A stretch of DNA of 64,000 nt from assembly GCA_016110215.1 (NCBI GenBank), contig JADWQD010000005.1, forward strand, positions 496,001 through 560,000, given 5' to 3'. Each line of letters begins with the position of its first letter. The stretch's first letter is position 1. Shown piece after piece: positions 43,001-52,967 of this stretch. Below the pieces are notes generated by a model that worked only from the letters and a program-made list of their open reading frames with translations, ran no database searches and was not told the DNA's origin. The translations under genes and the position numbers were made by a program. The DNA is from Capronia americana (Eukaryota; Ascomycota; Eurotiomycetes; Chaetothyriales; Herpotrichiellaceae).

Positions 43001-45357
43001 GCCGTGAGTCCATCTGAGAATGCTGCTCTTCCTTGCATTGCTCGTTCGCACAGCGAGAGACCAGGATAGCGTACTGCACCAAGAAATAGGCTCTGGCAGA
43101 TTTCGCTCTTAGATCCCCTCCTCCTTTGTGTGTCAAATGCGCGTATACGATCGGGAACGGGCCATTGGACGATATGAGTTCTTCGATCTGAAGGCGGAAA
43201 TCTGGTCGCTCTCGCACCAGACCGGAGAGCTCTTGAGCAACTGTAGAAGCGCTGGAGTCACCATCCCGCAAGATAGACCTTAGAAGATTCCTCGCAGACG
43301 CTAGTGTCACTGAGATGGCAGAACCCATGACACCTAGAGATTCGAGAGCCATGTTCTTTGTAGAGGCTGATTTGTCACCTTTCACGATTTTGATCATGCA
43401 AATAGCTAACCCGGTGAGTAGCAATTCAGATGAAGGCCAGTCAGTCGAGGCAAAAACCAGTGTCATGTCTTCCACAAACAAGTCGAGAATATTGCGATAA
43501 GGTGAATCGCCAGATTTGGTGACTTTCGAAGCTTTGTCGACCATCCACACCACAATGTGATTAGCACAACGCTGGGCGGCGTCGAAGAGGGTTTGAGCCG
43601 TTTGACTCAGTTTGGCGAATGGGTCCTTCCCATCCGAGACAGAATCCGAGTCAACCTCCATCTCACTTGCCGAATCTCCATCTTGCTCTGGATTTTCAGG
43701 ATTTACTGAATTATTCCGGAGATGGGGACGAGCTTTACGCTTCCCCTTCTTCCCTGACTGCATGGCCGAGGTCTGCACCAGCTGGAGGAACAGGGCGGAA
43801 ACCAATTGGATGTTCTTGTTCCCTCCAAGCTTATACTGTCTTGCACTTCGTGTATTGGAGGGTAGTTTGTCGAGCGAGCTCAGGACCTCGTCCAGTATCG
43901 CCGGCCTCTCGTTCGGAAAAGCAGCATACAATCTTGCAAGAGCGGCCATTGCTTGCTTTCTCAGTCGTTCGCAAGCTTGCGAACCGATGGCAGACGCCTT
44001 GTCGTTGTAGGCGTTCTGCACAAAGATGAGCTTCGAAGCAAGAAACTCGGTCGAGTTAACAATGGAACTGGCTCCCCTGATCTCCACACACACCCTTGCT
44101 ACGAGATCCAACAGTTTGCGGCCAATATCTAAAAGGCGCTTGAGCGGTTCGCAATGCGAGGACGCAAAGCTGAACAGTTGACTGTGTTGCCCATCTGGAC
44201 GAGCTTCAACGACCGGAATCAAGCAGTTTTCGAAAAGATTTACCAGAACATTTGGGAGCCATTGCAGCGCTTCTAGATTGACAAGTTCATGGATTTGAGA
44301 TGCACCCAGAGAGGTGTAAATCAGAGTGCAAGCTGATGTGGCTCCGCTGGTGGCTTTGTGCAGTTTTCTGAGCCAGTTGGAAGTGTCCTCATCTGACGGA
44401 TCCGAGGGCACTTGCAAATTGACGGTTTGCGCTGCTTCGATTGCAGGCTCGCATAGTTGTTGCAGATGTCGCAGATATTCGGTCGAAGCATCACCTAAGC
44501 GGCCAGAAGACACCAGCCGACTCATGACAGCCTGCAATTTCTCATGAACTGGGATTGCGAGGCGCAGTTCCTGTGAGTCGTCCTCATCGTCAGGCGGATC
44601 AAACACTGCAGAATGTGATTTTGATGTTGCTGTCAAGGTATCTGATGTGAGGTACTCTTCAGCCTCGAAAATGTCGATGAGTTGACTCTCGAAGCTCGCT
44701 AATAGCCGGTCGTCGTTCTCTCTCTTCGAGCTCAGGGCGGCCAATTTCTGTTCCTTGGGCGTGTCTGGGATGGTAGGATATTCATGTCGGTTAAATGAGG
44801 GAGGCGGTTTCGGAACCTCTACGACAAATTTGGTAGACGAGGATTTGGTGACGGGCATCTGAATAGTCGGCTTCTTGCGTGTTGCGGCCGGTGACGAGGG
44901 ATAGGTAAAGTCCATCTTTGACATATCGAGAATCATCTTCGGTATTGCATGTAGTCCAGATTGCCGATTGTCATCATCTTGAAGTGGAGGACGTCTGAAT
45001 TTAATCTCAGATAAATTACTTGGGTCAAGCAAGACGGCTAGTCGTTCCTTGACTCTGGGGGTGAGCAGGTCGGATCGATATAGCGCCTGACGTCTAGAAG
45101 GAGAAGTGAGGGGCGGGTCAGTTTGGCGACCGAGTTGTGGCAGAGGAATACGGTCTAGTGAAGTGAGTTAGCATGCCACTGGCCTGACAAGTGAGGGAAG
45201 GCAGAAAGAAGCGAGGAAAGAGCATACCGTGGGCTGGAAGAATAGGCGTGGTCATCGGAGTACAAGGCAGAGCCTGATCCACCGAAAGCTGTCGTGGATG
45301 AGAGCCATTCTGGGATCGCCTGGGGACGACGACCTCGATGGTGTCTCTACCAGCCAT
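40080..45357 (-). CDS. scc2: Cohesin loader SCC2/Mis4/Nipped-B
   Basis: Exons 45357..45228 and 45154..40080 give 1734 residues. The 73-nt intron is GTATGC...CACTAG. Joining gives TPILPAHDRIPLPQLGRQ, then QALYRSDLLTPRVKERLAVLLDP. I chose ATG 45357 (MAGRDTIEVVV) as the first in-frame ATG. The N-terminal ~250 residues are disordered and would bind SCC4. The rest is HEAT-repeat solenoid, with the cohesin-loader signatures SRSLKSIAGMLETDSTLLDWE, VRDSALSLIAKFLMPRP, KRVIGHLKDVYL and the Nipped-B C-terminal region (LGLVCQAWPGQFN, FVLFVAQNLAFLEYKKMDEL). The tail is basic, with an AT-hook-like PKRVRGRPPK near the end. With SCC4 it loads cohesin onto chromatin. It is divergent from RPA12, with 382 bp between starts. 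Confidence 0.94.
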
Positions 45358-45739
45358 CGTAGGCGATTGGTATCGAGTGAACACGCTCGTCCACTTATGA
45401 CGCTGAATTGGGCCGGGCTATTGTAGGTATACGAGCCATTGAAGCATATTGATAGCATATTCTTCTCAAAGTGTCGCTCCAGACGGCGTGTTGTTGATGG
45501 AGTGCCCCTCGCGCAACTCTGCCGCAACTGCTTGCGTCGTCAGGCTGCGCTGCACTAGATTCTCCGGAGTTGGTGATGCGCTCGGCTAAAGTGCGGAAGC
45601 TGGTGTCCGGCGATCGCCCACTCGCCTTTCCCCGTTTTCGGCTAGTCAGGCACGATCTGTGGCACCGCTTTCGGGGTATTTCACTAAGCAATCAACGCAA
45701 AATTTGAATTTCAAGCACTCAGCCAGAAAAGACAGCAAC
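45358..45739. promoter_or_regulatory. Divergent SCC2/RPA12 promoter region
   Basis: 382 bp lie between the two start codons, and both promoters must be here. I see no clear TATA box. Confidence 0.6.
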
Positions 45740-46111
45740 ATGGTCGCAATAGGAAGCCTGCTTTTCTGCGACTCCTGCGGCTCGCTTTTGCCGCGGATAG
45801 TGCCTGGAGAGAACAAAGATGACATGGTCAAATGCGACGATTGTTTCCAATACACCAAAGACACTTCCTCCAAGGTTATCACTTCCAGATCGAAGCCCAG
45901 TGCTTTCCCATCGGCATTACGAGCGAAACACTCAGAAGTACAGGCAGTCAACGCTGAAGATCTGCAAGTTGAAGCGGTCATTTCCAGGGAATGCCCAGAG
46001 TGCCGCAGACCGGAAATGTTCTACCACACTAAGCAATTACGAAGTGCTGATGAAGGCACAACAGTCTTCTACAGATGCGAATGCGGCTTTAAGGATGTTC
46101 AGAATAATTAG
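45740..46111 (+). CDS. rpa12: RNA polymerase I subunit RPA12
   Basis: A single exon of 123 residues from ATG 45740 (aacATGG), the normal family length. The N-terminal zinc ribbon is FCDSCGSLLPR followed by CDDC. The C-terminal TFIIS-like ribbon has CPEC, then EMFYHTKQLRSADEGTTVFY and the final pair CEC. The QLRSADEG motif carries the Asp-Glu pair that stimulates transcript cleavage in the polymerase active site. In this gene the last zinc pair is C-x-C rather than the C-x2-C of yeast RPA12. The protein works in polymerase I proofreading, termination and assembly in the nucleolus. It is convergent with LIA1; only 36 bp separate the two stops. Confidence 0.94.
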   Translation: MVAIGSLLFCDSCGSLLPRIVPGENKDDMVKCDDCFQYTKDTSSKVITSRSKPSAFPSALRAKHSEVQAVNAEDLQVEAVISRECPECRRPEMFYHTKQLRSADEGTTVFYRCECGFKDVQNN

Positions 46112-46147
46112 ATATTGAAACCCACGACATTGTTGGCATTCTCCGGA

Positions 46148-47140
46148 TCATGCAGCGACGGCTGTCGGGACGGTGGCGTACTCCATTTCGCCGTTCTTCT
46201 CGTACTCGGCCATATCGAGAGCAACAACCACGCTCTCGCGAACCACCTGCTCAGGATCATCCAAGAACTTCTTTAACAGGTCTTCTACGCCAGGCTCTTC
46301 ACCTAGACTGCCAAGAGCTTCTGCAGCCTCGTGTCGAACCATACTCTCTTCCTTGGAGTTTTCCAGCACAGCCGACAAAGCAGGGATTGAGGCGGGGTGG
46401 GAAAGTTGACCGAAAACGAATGCGACTTCATGTCGAAAGAGTGCTGATGGGTCTTCGAAGCCAGAAGCCAGTGCATGAATAGCTGGTTCGGCCGTGAGAA
46501 GGTCCGGTGGAGAAGCAAGGTCCCGGAGCGCGAACATTGCTCGGTAGCGCTGGAAAAGAGGCAACGACGTGTCAAGAAGTGTCTGTCGTAGAGCCGGTAT
46601 TGAGGGTGCCTCTGTAGATGAGGGCAGGGGAGGTGCAGGATCGATCGAGGCAAAGTCGCTAGATTTGAGGGCTTCGGTCTTGCGACTCTCCGAATGTGCC
46701 CATTCGATGCGGTCCACGGCAATGTCGCATGTCTCTCGAATTACCACCGGTTCCTCCTCGTCATCTTTCATCTGTTTCATGATTTGTAGGCTTGAAAGGT
46801 CTCCCAGCGCACCCAGTGCCTCAGCTGCTTCATGTCTGCACATGGCATCTTCCGATCTGTTCTCAAGTACTGCGCGTAAGAACGGTACTGCGCTTAAGTT
46901 TTTGGTCTGGCCCAGACAGTATGCCAACTCATGTTTTAGCAAAGCGGAGGGTGATGTGAAGGCTGCTGCGATCGCTTCTATGGCTGCAGTGGCTTGCGGA
47001 CCGGAATTTTGGGAAGCAACATGTTTCAACGAGAAGAGGGCGCGGAATCGACGGGCCAGAGGGACATTCTCGGACGTGAGGTCTTTTCGTAGTATGAAGA
47101 TCGAGTCTGCTGAGCTCTCTTCGGTGCCAGGCGATGCCAT
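46148..47140 (-). CDS. lia1: Deoxyhypusine hydroxylase (LIA1/DOHH)
   Basis: A single exon of 330 residues from ATG 47140 (MASPGTEESS). An upstream open stretch in frame has no ATG. Two halves of four HEAT-like repeats each mirror one another. The four His-Glu pairs that bind the di-iron centre are all present: LLKHELAYCLGQ (70-71), MCRHEAAEALG (103-104), LFRHEVAFVFGQ (237-238) and MVRHEAAEALG (270-271). The enzyme hydroxylates deoxyhypusine to hypusine on eIF5A, the last step of that modification, in the cytosol. The gene is divergent from DIB1 (320 bp between starts) and convergent with RPA12. Confidence 0.96.
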   Translation of the reverse strand: MASPGTEESSADSIFILRKDLTSENVPLARRFRALFSLKHVASQNSGPQATAAIEAIAAAFTSPSALLKHELAYCLGQTKNLSAVPFLRAVLENRSEDAMCRHEAAEALGALGDLSSLQIMKQMKDDEEEPVVIRETCDIAVDRIEWAHSESRKTEALKSSDFASIDPAPPLPSSTEAPSIPALRQTLLDTSLPLFQRYRAMFALRDLASPPDLLTAEPAIHALASGFEDPSALFRHEVAFVFGQLSHPASIPALSAVLENSKEESMVRHEAAEALGSLGEEPGVEDLLKKFLDDPEQVVRESVVVALDMAEYEKNGEMEYATVPTAVAA

Positions 47141-47460
47141 CTTATATTGTACCACTGGTACCAGCGTATGTGAAATGTCATGCCATAGACACAAAGCGCG
47201 ATCGCCCAACGGTCTCGATACCAGTGACACCTGTGGCGCGTGGGCGCTCAAACTTTTTTTGCGGGGTTAACGCTGCTATCGATAAGGCTAGCGTATTGCC
47301 AAGCCACAGCCTCGCAATCACGATCGGCGCAGCCTAAGAGAATCGTCCCAAACATTCCTTCTGCTTCTTCCCCTTCCAACAATCTTTACCTCCCTCCACG
47401 ACTGAGCAATAACACAGGCAACGCAGCGAAATAATCGTCGATCGAACTACTGCTCCCAAC
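47141..47460. promoter_or_regulatory. Divergent LIA1/DIB1 promoter region
   Basis: 320 bp lie between the two ATGs. A pyrimidine-rich tract at about 47355-47400 lies just before the DIB1 start, as is common at fungal transcription start sites. Confidence 0.6.
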
Positions 47461-47892
47461 ATGGGTTCCGTTGTCATTCCCCACCTGGTCACTGCCTGGC
47501 ACGTCGACCAGGCTATCCTTTCCGAGGACGAACGACTTGTCGTCATCCGCTTCGGTCGCGACTGGGATCCCGACTGCATGCGACAGGACGAGGTACTGTA
47601 CAAAGTCGCCGAACGCGTCAAGAACTTTGCCGTCATCTACGTCTGCGACCTTGATCAGGTCCCCGATTTCAAGCAGATGTACGAACTCTACGACCCGGTC
47701 ACCCTGATGTTCTTCTTCCGCAACAAGCACATGATGTGCGACTTTGGCACCGGCAACAACAACAAGCTCAACTGGGTGCTGGAAGACAAGCAAGAGCTCA
47801 TTGACATTATCGAAACAATCTACAAAGGTGCCAAGAAGGGCAGGGGCCTGGTGGTGTCACCCAAGGACTACTCGACCCGCTATCGGTACTAA
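47461..47892 (+). CDS. dib1: U5 snRNP thioredoxin-like protein DIB1/Dim1
   Basis: A single exon of 143 residues, exactly the family size. The sequence is nearly invariant in eukaryotes: VVIPHLVTAWHVDQAIL, VVIRFGRDWDPDCM, YVCDLDQVPDFKQMYELYDP, TLMFFFRNKHMMCDFGTGNN and the C-terminal YRGAKKGRGLVVSPKDYSTR-type end (here YKGAKKGRG). It has a thioredoxin fold without the CxxC redox pair. In the tri-snRNP it contacts the 5' splice site region and must leave before spliceosome activation. The absence of introns is worth noting, since orthologues in many filamentous fungi are split. Confidence 0.97.
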   Translation: MGSVVIPHLVTAWHVDQAILSEDERLVVIRFGRDWDPDCMRQDEVLYKVAERVKNFAVIYVCDLDQVPDFKQMYELYDPVTLMFFFRNKHMMCDFGTGNNNKLNWVLEDKQELIDIIETIYKGAKKGRGLVVSPKDYSTRYRY

Positions 47893-49061
47893 GTAACGGT
47901 CGACAGCCATCAGGCATCGAACCAGAGTGAACCGGGGTTGTCCGTGTGTTTCGGCGTCAAGCACAGCATCAAACAAGGCACGACCGTGCTGCGACCGCTG
48001 AATCTGACAGGGCGACCTCGAGAGCATGATTTGAAGGGTGATGAGATGATCCGGACTTCGACGGAGTCATTCGCATTCAACCTCACCAGGAATACAAGGG
48101 ACACAGCACATTGGCGTCAGAAGGGAATGCTTGGAGGAGTTTGTGGTTGGTCTCACTTGACAATCAGTTACTCAATGATATTTTGCTGACACAAACTGCA
48201 TCTCGAAGCCTCTCATGGTGCTGATCCTCCATTTGCCAGGTACGCAAGTCTTCATAAGCCGGCGCTCGAAGATCAGGTCTCTCTCCCGGTCGAGGCCCGA
48301 GCAAAGGCTGATGTCGTCTATGTGGGTTGTCTCCTCTGCCACACCGTAGTTGCTGTCTGTGACATTTGTGATCCTGCGTGCGCAGCGTTGCCAAGTGACC
48401 ACCCTCCCACCCAACTACACGGTAGCAGTGCAAACACAGAAATAGTCCAGGATCTCATCTGGGCAACGATAACACTTTCTTGTCTCGACGAGCGCCTCTC
48501 TGACAAACGCCAGCCACGTGACGATTCGTGCCGCGCCAATGGATTACGGCTCCGAAATTGAAGGCAGCGCGGGCTAGTGGTGACGCTGGGAGTGGAAGTG
48601 GCACCGGTGGGGGTCATGAGATGAGATGCGACGCGCCCGATTCCCTTTGCAGAGTTTCGTTCCATTTCACCGCGAACTGATCAATTGCATCTGGCCACCT
48701 TTACCGCTTCTTTCAGTTGCAACTTCATACTCCACTGGTTCATGCATGGCTTAAGACCAATTTATCCGGCTTGCATGTCTACTTGTAGGTGCTTCTCTTC
48801 TTTTTCCCTCACGTATACGCACTCCCCGCTATGAACTTTTCCGCCCGGCTGTCGGTTCCGCGGCGCCCATGCGACCATTTGGCGTAATATCGTGGCCTTC
48901 CAGTGCGATCTCTATGAGCCTCTGCGGCGAGTTCACGACCCTGTCGAGCTATCCCTAGCGATCGTTATCACCCACCAAGCCTTGGGCGAAGGCACATTCG
49001 GCCGCCCCTGCGCTGCGCTGCCCTCCCCGTACCCTCCACAACCCACCACCTCTCCGCCGCC
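47893..49061. other. Intergenic, no gene recognised
   Basis: About 1.2 kb holding the DIB1 3' flank and the GPI12 promoter. A CCAAT box occurs near 48536. Small frames on the minus strand (48164-48665) carry no domain. Confidence 0.55.
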
Positions 49062-50129
49062 ATGGCATTCGCAACAATCCTCACCTTTACCCTCGTCCCC
49101 GTCCTGGTCTTCGTATTATGGCACCTCACTTCGACAACCCTCCCACCGATCCCACCGCCTCTGCGCAACAAGCGCATCATCCTGCTGATCGCCCACCCGG
49201 ACGACGAGTCGATGTTCTTCTCCCCGACCCTTCAAGCGCTCACACACCCGTCATTGCAAAACCACCTGAAGATCCTGTGCATGAGCACCGGCGACAGCGA
49301 AGGCCTGGGCGCAACCCGGCGCGTTGAGCTCGAAAAAGCGGCCGTAACACTAGGTGTGCGACGGAAGGAAGACGTCTTCGTGCTCGACGACGAGCGGTTC
49401 AAGGACGGCATGACCCAGGACTGGAAGGCCGACGACATCTCGCGCGTACTAGCCAGCGCATTTGCGCCGCATCTCAACGGCGGATCGTCCACCACTTCCA
49501 CTCCCACGGCCCCTCTTGCCAGACCATACCCGGAGTCCAGCTCGGACAAAGAAAAAGAAAAAGACAAGGAAAGGGACAAGAAGAAGGCCACAAAGTCATC
49601 ACCATCCTCGAAACACACAAAGTCCTCCTCCCGCACCGCGACCTCCATGGTGTCGAACCCCGCCGCGGCGCCCAAAGAGCCCGACGGCCCCAGAGCCACC
49701 ATCGACGTGCTCATCACGTTCGACGCCCACGGCATCTCCTCCCACCCGAACCACAAGGCGCTCTACCACGGCGCCGTGCTCTTCGTGCAGAAAATCATGC
49801 GCGGCCACAGCGGCTACGCGTGCCCTGTTTCGTTGTACGTGTTGCCCTCGATCAACATCCTGCGGAAATACTCGTTCATTCTGGACGCGGTGCCGACGTT
49901 CCTGACCGGGATTTACGCGTCCATATTCGGCAAGTTGCTCGGCGGGAGGGCGGGGCTCAAGGGCGAGAGAGTCGTGTTCGTCAACGACGTGGTGCGGTAT
50001 TGGAAGGCGAGGGAGGCCATGGTCAGCGGGCATCAGAGCCAGATGGTGTGGTTTCGGTGGGGGTGGATCGGGCTGGGGCGATATATGGTGGTGAATGATT
50101 TGAGGAGGGAGCGGGTCGTCGCGACCTGA
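49062..50129 (+). CDS. gpi12: N-acetylglucosaminyl-phosphatidylinositol de-N-acetylase (GPI12/PIG-L)
   Basis: A single exon of 355 residues from ATG 49062 (gccATGG). An N-terminal transmembrane helix (residues 3-20) anchors it in the ER membrane. The catalytic zinc motif AHPDDE lies at 44-49, followed by MSTGDSEGLGATRRVELEKAA. The second conserved motif, TFDAHGISSHPNH, ends with His228-His231. This is the family that removes acetate from GlcNAc-PI, the second step of GPI anchor synthesis. About 80 residues of Ser/Thr/Lys/Asp-rich low-complexity sequence (roughly 135-210) are inserted between the two motifs, in a region that is much shorter in the yeast and animal enzymes. Convergent with the next gene. 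Confidence 0.94.
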   Translation: MAFATILTFTLVPVLVFVLWHLTSTTLPPIPPPLRNKRIILLIAHPDDESMFFSPTLQALTHPSLQNHLKILCMSTGDSEGLGATRRVELEKAAVTLGVRRKEDVFVLDDERFKDGMTQDWKADDISRVLASAFAPHLNGGSSTTSTPTAPLARPYPESSSDKEKEKDKERDKKKATKSSPSSKHTKSSSRTATSMVSNPAAAPKEPDGPRATIDVLITFDAHGISSHPNHKALYHGAVLFVQKIMRGHSGYACPVSLYVLPSINILRKYSFILDAVPTFLTGIYASIFGKLLGGRAGLKGERVVFVNDVVRYWKAREAMVSGHQSQMVWFRWGWIGLGRYMVVNDLRRERVVAT

Positions 50130-50465
50130 GTGATGGGGTCCTCGGTGCAAATGCAAGGGTATGTGTGGGCGCGGAGAGGAGTCACGACTGGCTCTCTCTC
50201 AATTTGGCTGGGCTGGGTGGGTGGCTTCTTGTGCTTCTGTTCTATTATGATATCCCCCAATTCCTAGTTTTACATTGCACGTTGCACTTCACACGTGCTC
50301 TTTTCTTTCCTGGGAGATTGGGATCGCATTCTCAAAATATAACACACAGCTAGGCTAATGCTTCCTTGCACCTTTATGTACAGACGCAATCACGTTAATG
50401 TTACAATGGCGCATGTTCCTCAAATCATGGACTTCTCTCGCTGCGAAAATTCGACCGGTCGTTGT
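50130..50465. other. Convergent 3' interval between GPI12 and the ATP13-like gene
   Basis: 336 bp between the two stop codons. I see no feature beyond AT-rich 3' UTR-type DNA. Confidence 0.6.
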
Positions 50466-52727
50466 TCATCCATCTTTGCCAGCAACCTCGTCATCCACCT
50501 TCGAGCCGTCCTCGTCCAGTTCCCACCGCTCCTGGTCTTGCGTAGATGATAGCTTGTGATCAAACATGCCGCCCCAAGGACTCCAACGCTCGGAAAGGTG
50601 ATCGGCTCCTGGCATCTCTACAACGCTGGTGGCAACCTGCCGGTCCCCCAGCCTCTCCTGCCTCAGCGCCGACTCATACTGCATCACCCAATCACTTAGA
50701 TGCCCCGAGGTATCATTTTCTATCTCGGCTTGGAATGATGCAATATACGGTCCCCTGCGGTGAATAAATTCGGTCGCGTGCCGTAGTCGAATCGGGGAAT
50801 ATGTGTCTAGCAGCAAGCGCATTGAGCCTGTTCTTGTGGTTTGCATGCTGTTAGCAGACTGGATGGCTTCATGACGGAAGTCTCTCCCCCATAACCGGAC
50901 ATGGCCCGTTGGTGTGTAATAGCCGAGAATATTGGGGAGCCAATCCCGCCATTCAGTGATCATATCGGGTATGCCTCGATATGGCCAGTCAGTCCCCTCG
51001 TCCGATGATGTCCAGCTTTTCTTCTTGAAGGTGTTGCGAACGCCAATTGAAATGAGTTGGATGTGACAGTCCAAGCGTAGAGAAGCCATGATGTATCGGC
51101 GTTTGAGTTCGAGAAATTCGGCGGAGGGTAGGCCATCGGAGAAGATGAGGTGGTAGTCTTCGTTTGCGATCCAGCGGCGCATTTGGTCATATAGTTCAGA
51201 GAGACGGGTCCTTTCTTCTTCGAGCAGTCCCATGCATTCGCGGAGGTCGTACACCGCTCCGAAAAGTTGTTTGGCCACCGACCGGGCTTTGAAGCGGAAG
51301 ATAAGATCCACGATTTTAGGTTTGACGTTGTATGGTTCATTGTGGAAGACGTGGTAGACCGATTCGACCGCTCTCCTGGCGACACGGCCTTCACCGAAGC
51401 CTCTCTCAACCCGGGAATTTCTGTGTTGGATGGATAAGACATACGTCCACTCAAGCAAAAGTGTCCACGTGTAGCCGGGGATTTCTAGATTGTAGTTCCG
51501 GGAGATGTAATCGAGGAGCATGCCGCCAAGTGCGACTTCATTGTTCGTGCAGAAGACATGCACTACGGTTGTAAGCAACCGGGCAGAAGGTCGGAGCGGT
51601 GAGCCTTCTTCGTAAAACGTCGGGCTTTCCAATTCCTCCTCATCGAACTTGTCCAGAGCGTCGACGTCGATATTCCACACCGATTTTAAAACGCTCTTGA
51701 CGCTGCCCAGATCACCTTCGCGACCCATGGCGACCATGAGATTGCAGAATGTTGCCTCGTTGCCATTTAGACCCTGGTTGACAAGCTCATTGAAAATGCT
51801 CAATATTTCCAGCCGGATTGATTCCTCGTTCTTCGGATTGAGGGGCGAGGCGACTCCGTGCCCGCTGAATCCGGGGGGTCTGGTTTCGCCAGAGCGACGC
51901 AACATGTTGTACGTGACTACCCTTAGCCTGTATCTTTCGTGTCTGCTATATGCATCATTCCACGTGAGCGCCTCCATCAAGTAGTTGTAGCAGGCCAAAT
52001 CTGGCTCAATCTCTTCTTCGGGCATGAATTTCCGGAAAACATTCCTGGCAAAAGATCCAATACCAGCTGCAGCTGTACATCGAAGCAGATGACGATAAAT
52101 ATCGAGGCCAAGCGCATGGCCATGTTCTTGTCGTTGAGTCACTAACGAGTCCAGGATATTGATGAATGAAGCCACCCGCTCTTCCAGTGACTTGACTGCG
52201 CGATGCTTCGGTTGTGTCTCCAAGCTTGGCTTCAGGTAGCGAAACAAGTCTCGATATGGCACGACGAAGTGGTCTGGGTCCAGAGCACATATGGCGCGCG
52301 CAAATGCCTTATCGTCCGCACTTTTGACAAACTCATCCCCAATCTGTGGAGTCACCAGGCCCAAAAGTATCCGATCAGGATTGTTCTCCTCCAGCAGCTC
52401 TTGCATAGTCACAAATGTCTTCGCTTCATGCGTGGGGCCAGTCGCTGACACCTCATCCGCCTGTGCCTGAACATGGCGTAATCCATCGCGTTCCCCTACG
52501 GAAGGAGATTGCTTGAACGGTTCCCAGAGAGTAGAGGGCGTGGTCGTGGAGGAGAAGCGCTTAACACGTTGTAGATACTGCGCACTCGGGAGGCATAAGG
52601 TCGAGTTCCAATGGGCGGATGAAGGGGACAGTCGGCGGAGGATGTGGAAGGTTAGGTGCGGGATGCGACTGGGCGCAGGTTGTGAGACGCCATTGATCAA
52701 CCTCGCCAGAGGCAGCGAGCCATGCAT
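50466..52727 (-). CDS. Mitochondrial ATPase-expression (ATP13/AEP2-like) PPR-type protein
   Basis: A single exon of 753 residues from ATG 52727; the frame is open further upstream but offers no earlier ATG. The first ~60 residues are Arg/Ser/Leu-rich without acidic residues (LARLINGVSQPAPSRI...RVKRFSST), a clear mitochondrial presequence. The body is helical with PPR-like units, such as IEPDLACYNYLMEALTW, NGNEATFCNLMVAMGREGDL and RLLTTVVHVFCTNNEVALGGM. TMQELLEENNPDRILLGLVTPQIGDEFV near residue 100 resembles the fungal 'mitochondrial ATPase expression' family. Members support translation or stability of mitochondrial ATP synthase mRNAs. The family call rests on overall layout more than on a diagnostic motif; a different mitochondrial PPR factor remains possible. 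Divergent from LSM3, 240 bp apart. Confidence 0.75.
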   Translation of the reverse strand: MHGSLPLARLINGVSQPAPSRIPHLTFHILRRLSPSSAHWNSTLCLPSAQYLQRVKRFSSTTTPSTLWEPFKQSPSVGERDGLRHVQAQADEVSATGPTHEAKTFVTMQELLEENNPDRILLGLVTPQIGDEFVKSADDKAFARAICALDPDHFVVPYRDLFRYLKPSLETQPKHRAVKSLEERVASFINILDSLVTQRQEHGHALGLDIYRHLLRCTAAAGIGSFARNVFRKFMPEEEIEPDLACYNYLMEALTWNDAYSRHERYRLRVVTYNMLRRSGETRPPGFSGHGVASPLNPKNEESIRLEILSIFNELVNQGLNGNEATFCNLMVAMGREGDLGSVKSVLKSVWNIDVDALDKFDEEELESPTFYEEGSPLRPSARLLTTVVHVFCTNNEVALGGMLLDYISRNYNLEIPGYTWTLLLEWTYVLSIQHRNSRVERGFGEGRVARRAVESVYHVFHNEPYNVKPKIVDLIFRFKARSVAKQLFGAVYDLRECMGLLEEERTRLSELYDQMRRWIANEDYHLIFSDGLPSAEFLELKRRYIMASLRLDCHIQLISIGVRNTFKKKSWTSSDEGTDWPYRGIPDMITEWRDWLPNILGYYTPTGHVRLWGRDFRHEAIQSANSMQTTRTGSMRLLLDTYSPIRLRHATEFIHRRGPYIASFQAEIENDTSGHLSDWVMQYESALRQERLGDRQVATSVVEMPGADHLSERWSPWGGMFDHKLSSTQDQERWELDEDGSKVDDEVAGKDG

Positions 52728-52967
52728 AAATACACCATGCAACGACAGGCAAATTGACCTGGAGCTGAAAGGAGTGGCAGCTAAGGCATTGAAAGCGTGG
52801 TTGGAAATTCTCGAGTCGAAGAAGCCAGGCACGATCGTGAATTTCACATATAAATTTCAAATGACGCCAAGGGCTCGTGAGAGAAGACTGAAGTGGAGGA
52901 AGCATTCTTCTACTACATCGTGACAGCTACACTGCTTCCTGGCAATTTCCCAACATTAGTCGTCGCC
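52728..52967. promoter_or_regulatory. Divergent promoter of the ATP13-like gene and LSM3
   Basis: Only 240 bp lie between the two ATGs. A TATAAAT-like sequence occurs at about 52849-52855. Confidence 0.55.

Noticed and set aside
50546..50767. Short plus-strand frame opposite the ATP13-like gene
   Set aside because: Shadow of the minus-strand coding sequence.
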